Shown here: piece by piece, positions 23,501 to 33,798 of the stretch
Position numbering within the stretch: position 1 is the stretch's first letter
How the letters are laid out: each line of letters opens with the position of its first letter
DNA from: Bigelowiella natans CCMP2755
Lineage: Eukaryota > Cercozoa > Chlorarachniophyceae
Direction of reading: 5' to 3'
Assembly (NCBI GenBank): GCA_000320545.1
Contig: ADNK01001753.1
Location: 1 to 33,798 of the forward strand
Length of the DNA: 33,798 nt
Translations under genes and position numbers: made by a program
Notes under the pieces: model-generated
Database searches by the model: none
What the model was told of the DNA's origin: nothing
The model's input: the letters and a program-made list of their open reading frames with translations, nothing else

Positions 23501-26500
23501 TTCGATAGGCTGCACGGGCAAAAAAAATCGCAACTCCTAACTCACCAGCAAGTTTCATCCAGTCAGTTTATTCAGTCACTTTTTGGGGTATGTAACACTC
23601 CAACAGCTGGATGGATAAAGCTTACAGAAAGGGTCTCGTTTAATTTGGGTACCATTTTCGAAGGAACTGTTAATTTTATCTCTGCCGTGCACTCAGAGAA
23701 GACACATATAAGTTCTAAATTAGAGGGGAAAAAGAATAAGAAAAATAACTTTCCTAACAACAGTGTACGAACAAGGGAGCATCTATCCGAAAAACTGCAG
23801 ATGCGAATTTCCCTTGGTATTGCGGGAGGGCTACGTGCGCTTCATAATGCAGATAGTTTTCATGGAAACCTCAAACCAAGTGCTGTTGGTTTGGATGATG
23901 GCTTTCGAGTGAAATTACTGGATTTTGGTTCGACCCCTCGCTTACCAGACGCACATTCCCTTGAAGGTGCATACTACGCGCCTGAATTCTACACGAAAAG
24001 ACTCCTGACTGGTCTTCCTAAAAGTGAAACCCTTAGGAAAGCGGATGTTTACTCATGCGGGGCAGTGATTGTCGAATTGTTTTCTTCTGAACGGAGAAGA
24101 TTGAGGTCATGGCTTCCACCTGATCTTATTAGGTCCTTCAAAAATGTAGAGAAAATGACCCGATCTAAAAAACGCGAGGCGCCCAGCTTTGATGTTTCTA
24201 GTATTCTCGAACGCCCTCGGCCAGATCTTAGCGGGTTTCTCAGCCATTGTGTATGTATATCAGCAGAGCATCGGCCTGAAATTAAAAAGGTGGCCTTGGC
24301 ATTGTCGAAAATGCTTTCTACTGATCAGGAAACCATTTATCTCGACAGTTTTGAGTCGCAAACCATTAATTCGCAACTTGAAACAGTAAACAAGATTAAG
24401 TCAAACTCAAACTGCTCTTCGTACCGTGTCTACCTTGCGGGAATACCAGCGCATGTACGTGTCCTCGGAGATAGGTCTATGGATCAGAATCTACTGAAGT
24501 GCGTTAAGACTACTATGCAACTTTGCGAACACCCATCCTTTCTGAACTTCTTTGGTTGCTCGCGAAATAAGAAGCATGGCTGGATTGTTGCTACAGAGCT
24601 CATAGAAAATACACTTCCAGATCTTCTTGATGCAAAAGCAACTCCACCAGATTTTAGACAACGCCTCCAAATAGCCCTTGAGCTTGTAGACGGGATCTGT
24701 GAGTTTCATGCAAACTGTAACGAGCCTTATTATTTGACGCAGAGTAGTATTTTTGTCACTAGTGATTTTAAAGTGAAACTCTCTCCCTACGCTGGAGGAC
24801 ATAGAGGTATCCCATGTCATATTACAGATGAGGAAAAAATTAGTAGTAACGAGGTTGTTTCACCTACGTTCGGAAGAGAACCCAAAAGCCCAGCCGACTT
24901 TTCAGATTATGTTCTGCCACCTGAGATTTCTCCTCGAGGTTTTGAAGTCATAGATATTATAAGTCCGAGGGCAATCGAAACAAGCAACCTTTCGCTCACA
25001 GCTCAGTCAACCCACGAACTTGAGGCGGGCCTTCCCAATTCACCAGATACAGTATTCAAGAACGACTCTCCTTCGAATCGAATTAGTAACACAGATGCTG
25101 CTGTAAAATGGGGAAATTGGTCCCGAAAATCAGATATTTTTGTACTAGGTAAGCAAAATTCGAATTATGAAATAGTTTTTCAATTCTCAATATACTCTTT
25201 TACCAAAATCCTCCGTGTATTGCCTACTTCGAACTCTAACCCTCTGATACATTTCTTTGTATTACCATTATGATTATTACTGTTATTCACGTCTAAAGAG
25301 ATGTGAAATAATATAATTAGAGAGATATGAGATAATATAGTTACTCCCTTAATACAGCAATTACTCTATTGGAATGGTTGCCCGAGTTTCGGGAAACATC
25401 GATGGAAGTGTTGCTTCGTAGCCGAGGCAATAGTGGAGGAAACAACGGCGAGCGTGGTCGAGCTAATTCTCTAACGATCACTGTGGGAAGAAGTGGTAGC
25501 CCTGTTGAGCTAAATAATGCCCTGAGCGCCTCAAAGACAAACCTATTGAAGGTGTTTACCGTATGTTGTACCAACTTTATCATTATGATGACTCAACTTT
25601 TATTGTTATTCTCTCAGCATTCGCACTCAGCATCTGCGAGCCAATTTCCAACTTCACAACTGGAGGGGGGAAGTACTCGCGGCATTAAAAGGAGAAATAG
25701 CTCTCTTCTCTCAGCATCAACTGTTCTAAATTCCTTGCAAAGAAAACCAAAGACACCGACACATCCAACCCATAAGTCACATGGGCATATTCCACAATTA
25801 AGCGCTCCAGCACTCGGCCCTACCAGTATGAAGAACCTTCTCACGGTTCCAGGAACAGAGGTTAAGCCGATTACTCTTAGAAGAATATTCTCTTGTTATT
25901 TCAGTAGTTTTGTATGTCACTGTTACACCATAAATTTTTAGAGCGTATTTTGTGGAGGTGATTTCTCGGAGCTACTGGTTCGCTGTCTGGACAAAAATCA
26001 TAGCAAAAGACCAACGGCAGAGGAGGTGGAGACAGCATTGTATTTGTTATATCAATTTTTTAATCCTTTGTATTATCGACCAAACTAAAAAGGTCCGGGA
26101 TCACTTAGTCTCAGAGATCGCTGAAGACAACGAGCGTATGGCACCAGAGAAGTAACTACAAATAAAAAATCTTCGAAAGATTACTATTAAAAGTGTTATA
26201 TATTTCTATTAAGATCTGTGTCACAGCTTGGTCCCGGTATAGAAGGCTCCTCTAGGAGACCCAATAGACCTGGATCTCCGAAGTCGAGATCACAACATCA
26301 TAGGTCCATTTTGTGAAAATTTTCTCCATTGTATAGGCTATATTGTGGCATGTGCACTTGGAGTAAATAGAGCAAACGAATATTACAAACACGGATCGTT
26401 TGTGTTGTAACAACTAACATTGGAGTCATTACAATGTTTTGTTTCATGAAGGAAGACGAACCCATCTCGAAGTTCATTACCAAGTCAGAACACTTTGGTG

Positions 26501-28632
26501 GATAGGAAAACGCCTATCACAATAGATCGGAAAACTCCCAACAGCTCCTCAAGGCCAAAGGTGTGCGTCGTCAACCTACCCGGTGTACAGATCTACATAA
26601 TATGTTTTGGATTTAAAGCGCTTTCTCTAATTTGGTGCAGATAAAAATAAGAAGTCGTGGGTGGGGCGGGACAGAGATGGAACCATCCCCAACAGCAGGG
26701 GGAGCAAGTAGAAATTCAGGATGAGCTTCGAAATATCAGTCTAGAATTGAATCCTCTATTTCTATAGGTGTATTCCAAGAGGCCAGGCCTGACTTAAGCC
26801 CAGTCATAGGAGGGGGGCATCGAAACAGGTCCTACAAAAGCATTCCTCGTCAGGCCTTTAAATAATAAATGGAAATTAGTCGTAAATTTCGTAAATTCAC
26901 AAGGAATACAAACAAATACTTTTATCCTTTTACAGCAACGATGGGAGTTTTGGTAGGCTCATTGGGCGCCGTCCCCATGTTACAAGGTATCAACTACAAC
27001 TCGATTTTATGTTCATCCTGTTATTAAAACGGATTTTGTCTTTCAGGGAAATGAGTGAAAGAAGCGAGATTCTCCATGGGCTTGGGGTACGTAATTTATC
27101 ATCGATCAAAGCTATGTCGCTGTGCAGCGGTAAAGATTCTTAATTTATTTGTTTTTTCCACCGGTACAAGACATCACGGGGCACTATTGACGGAGGGTCC
27201 CCAGATATTCGCTCACGAGGGTAACAATAACAAAATAACCATGATTGATTTAACTATATTTCGCGTTTAGAAAGATATCTATGAGATATATCTATGCGGT
27301 TTTGTAGTCCTTCCGGAGCAAACAGTCCGGCTCGAACATCAAAGCAACATTCGGTATAAGTTTAAGCTTTCTGGTCATTTAAGTAAATTGATATTCGTGA
27401 CAATTTAGGACTCAATAAAGAGTGTCAAAGACTTTTATTTGTCCATGCAGCAACAAGTAATCTATACAATTTTTTTATATTTCATAGGAATACTTACAGA
27501 GATAATAAAATTATTGTGACAGTCATCTCGTTCTCGGCCTACAGCGTCAAAAACTTTGCAGCGTACTTGGACGACACCAGACCTAAATGGGCCAGATTCG
27601 GTGCATATCCTGTTTCCACTTTTTACAATTTTCCAATATTTGATGAAATGATTGGACATAATTTAACGGATTAACGAATATATAGATGCAAGGGGGGTCT
27701 CCACATGGCTCAGAAATTGTAAGTGGTCAAAGTAGTGCCTCTGGTAGAATTGAAGAAGTAAATCAAATTCGGCGAAGAGGTATCGTTGTGCTTGATACAA
27801 AACTCCTCATAACTCACAGCAACATCACACCTTATGAATTTGAAAATGGTAAAAGAAAACGCATAATATCACCTTTTGGGGATGTGCATGTACAGGACGA
27901 TCACCAGCCAAGCGTACAACAAGCACTATCGACTTATCCCCGCATAGAACCAGCAACCTTTCCAGGCACTCATCGGCCGAGCGCCGAATATCTTCTGGCT
28001 CCTCAGCAGCCGTACAAGCTCCTTCGCCCCTACCTACAGAGATGAAGGTAGGTGAATGAAAATGTTACAATCAGGGATATATGACCATACCTATGTTCTC
28101 ATTTCATATTAGCAATCGGCGAGCCATACTCGTCGACGTGGAGATAGTCAAACTAGCAACAGTGTTAGCATGAGGTTCCCGCGCTTTATTCTATCTTATA
28201 TTTCTAAAAATTGAAATTGTATTTTCTGTGACAGTGAGGGCAAAAGTCCACGCATTCCAAGTCCTCGTATCAACGTGTCAAACCATAAGTAATATTACCA
28301 TTCATCGCCAAATCTAGGACTGAAATACTCCATATATTCATTTCTTGGTTGAGTGGAGGTGGTTATAAATTCACAGACTGTCAGATACTTGGAAGCGAGT
28401 AAAGAGCAAAAGCTCTCCATCTTTGGTACCTAAAACACATTTAAGGTTTTGTGATTTCATTAAATTAAATCGGTTAATGTAGGAAGCGACAATAAGTACT
28501 GGTACCGGCGAAACAAATAACAGCTCTACTAAGACTTCCAAGAACGCATCTCCACATGACGATCAGAATTCCAAACCTTCAAACAGGGAAAAGGCATTTA
28601 AAGCTGTCCTAATGTCGTCCAAGCAGTCATAG
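20590..28632 (+). CDS. Receptor-like single-pass protein with tandem pseudokinase domains
   Basis: About 29 exons join in phase (except 27456 to 27545) to ~1,875 residues. Exons: 20590-20971, 21042-21106, 21190-21228, 21304-21488, 21552-21612, 21676-21759, 21830-21872, 21941-21957, 22005-22094, 22175-25148, 25358-25551, 25618-25860, 25942-26025, 26093-26151, 26214-26303, 26485-26582, 26641-26707, 26936-26986, 27047-27086, 27171-27220, 27308-27353, 27409-27456, 27545-27600, 27686-27779, 27896-28047, 28113-28174, 28235-28288, 28377-28425, 28483-28632. A weak N-terminal signal (YLLVLILGFM) precedes a ~140-residue ectodomain, then TM 163-187 (WVILSLVLVCCGAALWYYF) and a helical region. Domain 1 (~748-1041) has VNAEEL at the VAIK site, HGNLKP instead of HRD..N and an intact DFG (905). 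Domain 2 (~1071-1487) has AHVRVL (Lys to Arg), YLTQSSIFV for the catalytic loop, SPY for DFG, SDIFVLG and RPTAEE. Both lack key residues, so they are probably pseudokinases. The tail is Ser/Arg/Pro-rich. Confidence 0.85.
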
Positions 28633-29584
28633 AAATGTATATACTTACTAAATTGTGAATCAATATGCGCTCGATTAGTAACATAACATTAAGACTTATA
28701 GATTAAGCGCACATACTAGCATGCTTATGACAAGATGATGCAGAGCATAGCTACAGACTTAATGTGCAATATGCTGCCATGTGTGTGGCATATTAGCATG
28801 TAGACGTCTAGAGATATGAACATATTGTCGATTGAAAAGATTTCAGAACTAAGTCGCACATCATCCGCATCATCGCTAGCTAGCTAGATCGATTGGCGCT
28901 GCATGCTTGCTAGCTTGTACGTACAGCTAGATAGGGTCCAGCTAGCTAGGGGTCCATGCTACCATGTTTACTACTAGCTAGCTCTAGAGCTAGCTAGCTA
29001 GCTACTAGCTCCAGAGCTAGCTAATAGCTACTTTGCAAGAGCACAAATTGGACAGCAATTCAGAATCTAGCTAGCTAGCTAGTTAGAGAATGTTTAATGC
29101 TTCTACGCGTACTAACAACTTGCACTACTCTGTAGTACTAGCTAGACTAGCACACTCTGCTCTCTAGACTGCATGGCGCAAACTGCAATGCTAGAATTCT
29201 AGAATGGCTAGATGGGACGAGCTAGCGAGAAAGCACGTCTAGACGTTATTAACATTATGCGAACACATGCGAAGTTTATGAAACTACAAGGCATCGCCAA
29301 ATTCATGGTTAGACGGGATCGAATGCGACTGTTATCCCGTTATTCTTACGCAATGCAATCAATTGATTTTCGCTGCATCTAGCTAGATAGCTAGATAGCC
29401 ACATGCTCTACTAGTCTAGTGCTAGAAATCTAGACATTCAGCAATGCATGTAACATATTGAAGTCACTTGTCTAGAAATACATCTAGCAGGCATCTAGAT
29501 GTTAGTTCGCAAAGAGCTCAAGCTCTAGAATTAAATAGGACATCTACATATGCTCTTATCTAGCTTATGCTCGCATGTATGTAA
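28633..29584. repeat. CTAG-rich spacer (no gene)
   Basis: Between the stop codons of two convergent genes lies sequence built from overlapping GCTAGC, TCTAGA and ACTAGT words. By eye there are about 40 CTAG tetranucleotides between 28700 and 29560, where roughly three to four would be expected by chance. Runs such as gctagctagctag occur near 28874, 28991 and 29070. No reading frame, splice logic or clear unit length was found. Confidence 0.75.
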
Positions 29585-31725
<2,141 letters not shown>

Positions 31726-32182
31726 TCGGCTGGCTCGGAAACACAATCTCAGAAAGTGTAGAGCACTTCAATCGTTCATTAATTCCAGAAATTCAGGCGG
31801 TTAATTATGTTTTAGAAAATATGACCGCAATAATTGGATAAAATCTCAGGTTGTCGTCCCAGTGATCCCCAAAGCCTAATTTGAGTTAACTCCCGTTGAA
31901 AAAGATTAAAGATGGGCGCGGGAAATTGATGTCGCAGGACTCGGACGCAAGACGAAGCGGAGACTATTCTTCGAAGGGAATTCATTAAGATGCATGCCGT
32001 TTTTTATAAGCGTCAAAGATAAAAGCCGAAATTTGGTGTTTTTCAAATTCGGAAAAATTAAGGAGTGGGGCAAACCCAAATCGCAGCCCGCCACCCCTCT
32101 TAGATCCCCTCACCGCAAAAACTCACCGATAACCCCACGGCAGCTGCATCCTCGGTGATTTGCCTTTCCATCTAGATAAATA
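31726..32182. other. Divergent promoter region, Derlin-like / HMG-box gene
   Basis: About 450 bases lie between two divergently oriented starts. No exon was recognised on either strand. A plus-strand frame starting at 31617 runs into this region but overlaps the Derlin-like first exon antisense. Confidence 0.4.
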
Positions 32183-32603
32183 ATGGAAGTTGAGGAGGAG
32201 ACAAAACCAGAGAACACGGAGAAAGAGAAGGAGGATGGTGTCGAGTCGATGACCAAAGGTATGAGCAATAGCCATCAAATGCGCCTACTTGCTGTCCTTT
32301 CACTTAGCAGCCGTTAAATTATTGTAGACGAGGAAACTAAGGGCGCTGAAGAAGATGAAGGTTCTGACAAGATGGCGACTGAAGAAGAGGGGGGGGGGGC
32401 GATGCAATAGTGACGCGAGAGGCGGGCGACTCGGATAGCAAGGCGGAGGGGGAGAAAGAAGAGGATGGCAGCACAAAAGGAAATACGGCGAAGACAGATC
32501 TGGAAGAAAAGAGCGAAGAGAAGGAACGTGGAGAGGTGGGTTTCGTGAGAACGAGCGGGGGGTGCTGTAATTGTAGTGTTTTTTGTTGCTTTCGAAGAAG
32601 TCT

Positions 32604-32644
<41 letters not shown>

Positions 32645-33654
32645 TCAGCTAGCAGCAAAAGTAGCAAAAGGTATGAATATCTCCATAGCGTGGATTTGTT
32701 TGAGAAATCCCAGTCACCGTAACGATGATGACTGCGCGCCCAAAATACGATTAACTGCAGCAGCGATCTGTAGCATGAGTAGTGCCTATATATACCTACC
32801 TAGTCAAAGCTCTCGCGAAAACTTTTCCCATTTAAAGCAATAGTCTACAATAGGGCAGCTGTCTGCCCTCTATTTTTTTACCCACTGTAGCTGCTATCGG
32901 TCGCTAAACGGGCAAATTTGTAACTGTGAGCTAAGGGTAATTGGCCTTTACATTGCCACTCTCAGGGCGAAGAGAGCGCCGACAAGAAAGAAGAAAAGAA
33001 TGGCACCGAACATGATCAGCAGCAGCAGCAGCAGCAGCAATCTTCCACCTCATCGCCATCAATCCAACAGCCGACTAAAGCTCTCACCGCATACTTCTTG
33101 TTCATGATGGAAAACCGGACCAAGGTTGGTGGGCGAGGGTGGGAGGGGGGGGGGGGGGGGAGATGTTTCGATGCATTGATTTGAGCATCATAATGTGGTG
33201 GTGGTGGTGCGGGTGGTTGTGGTGGTGGGCTCAGAGGACGTCGGATGCGTTGTAATGGGTGATACATGTGAGCTTGCTACTAGTAGAGAGGTGGGGAGGG
33301 GGGCGGGGAGAAGAGAAAGAATAACGTATGTAGGTTAGTTTTTCCTCCTTTATTACGCGCGCCGCACCGCCTTACCCGACGGGCAAACAAACCCACGTCA
33401 TCATGGGCTGTATACGCTCATCATTGCTGTGCCGATCATCACCAGGTGAATGTAGAGGAGGGAACCACGTTGCAAAAGACGCTGAGTAACGAATGGCAAG
33501 CCCTCGATCCGGAGAAGAAGAAGGTGAATATGCAAGCACAGTGCTGTGACAACGCGTTGGCGGGCGGGGAGATTAGTTTTGAAGAAGGGCGTTGGTATGT
33601 GCGATTGAACGGAGTTAGAAGGAGTATGATATCTTTGCACGTACACGAGATTAC

Positions 33655-33689
<35 letters not shown>

Positions 33690-33776
33690 CAGGTGTACGT
33701 CGAGCGAGCAGAGGCTGATAAGAAGCGGTTTCAAAGGGAACAAGATGAGTTCATTGCTGCAGGCGGCAAAATAGAT
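32183..33776 (+). CDS. Acidic, polyQ, HMG-box protein (3' partial, frameshift)
   Basis: A chromatin/DNA-binding HMG-box protein. Exons: 32183-32258 (MEVEEETKPEN), about 32328-32535, 32966-33124, 33446-33523 and 33693-33776, with the gene running off the right edge. The N-terminal ~125 residues are rich in Glu/Asp/Lys, followed by seven Gln from a CAG run. The HMG box then reads PTKALTAYFLFMMENRTK, LSNEWQALDPEKKK and VYVERAEADKKRFQREQDEF, the usual three-helix pattern with the conserved W and the YVE..A.D+.R+ helix. In the second exon the frame is broken at a G-run (32389-32399). The frame before it stops at TAG 32408-32410, whereas the frame after it is clearly coding (GDSDSKAEGEKEEDG) up to the gtgggt donor. 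One added G would restore it, so an assembly error or a slippage allele is likely. Confidence 0.8.
32602..32645. repeat. (AGT)n microsatellite in an HMG-gene intron
   Basis: About 14 AGT units follow the donor at 32536. A poly-Ser frame over it is not coding. Confidence 0.9.
33655..33688. repeat. (GAT)n microsatellite abutting an HMG-box exon
   Basis: About 11 GAT units end two bases before the cag acceptor of exon 33693-33776, occupying the place where a pyrimidine tract would normally sit. Confidence 0.9.
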
Positions 33777-33798
33777 GTCAATATTCTCTCTCTCTCTC

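Overview
The window is nuclear DNA of an intron-rich eukaryote, most likely a free-living or photosynthetic protist. No operons, Shine-Dalgarno sites, rRNA, tRNA, IS elements or CRISPR arrays were seen. Genes are cut into small exons by GT-AG introns, often with T-rich acceptors. Introns and spacers are loaded with microsatellites (TA, TG, AG, ATC, TTC, AGT, GAT) and long C/G runs. I could not fix the lineage. The protein set (a eukaryotic M20C dipeptidase, a protist-type coiled-coil protein, tandem pseudokinases) suggests a stramenopile/SAR-like alga or a relative, but this is inference. All gene models were built by hand by joining exons whose splice phases and family motifs agree. Coordinates are therefore predictions, and unresolved junctions are stated.

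Layout. (1) 557-2047 (+): C-terminal part of a protein-kinase-like gene whose N-lobe is not visible. (2) About 2.6-5.2 kb (-): an acyl-protein-thioesterase/carboxylesterase-like alpha/beta hydrolase. Its 3' end lies in a large inverted repeat (2476-2827) that carries an inverted, frameshifted copy of one of its exons. (3) 6588-8220 (+): a 400-residue protein with an N-terminal globular domain and an Ala/Lys/Glu-rich coiled coil. (4) 9259-15301 (+): a complete 23-exon gene for an Xaa-His dipeptidase (PepD/M20C), about 491 residues with all metal and catalytic residues. (5) 16821-19600 (+): an unrecognised protein with two transmembrane segments and a Ser/Asn-rich tail. (6) 20590-28632 (+): a ~1,870-residue single-pass membrane protein with two tandem degenerate kinase domains and a long basic Ser-rich tail. 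(7) 28.7-29.6 kb: a spacer with about 40 CTAG tetranucleotides. (8) 29585-31725 (-): a Derlin/rhomboid-like multipass membrane protein. (9) 32183 to the right edge (+): an acidic N-terminus plus polyQ plus HMG-box protein, with a homopolymer frameshift and truncated by the window end.

The genes look like ordinary neighbours. The exception is the same-strand pair at 16.8-28.6 kb: a two-TM protein followed by a receptor-like tandem pseudokinase. This pair is the best candidate for an undescribed signalling module. The evidence for a functional link is adjacency and shared design only.
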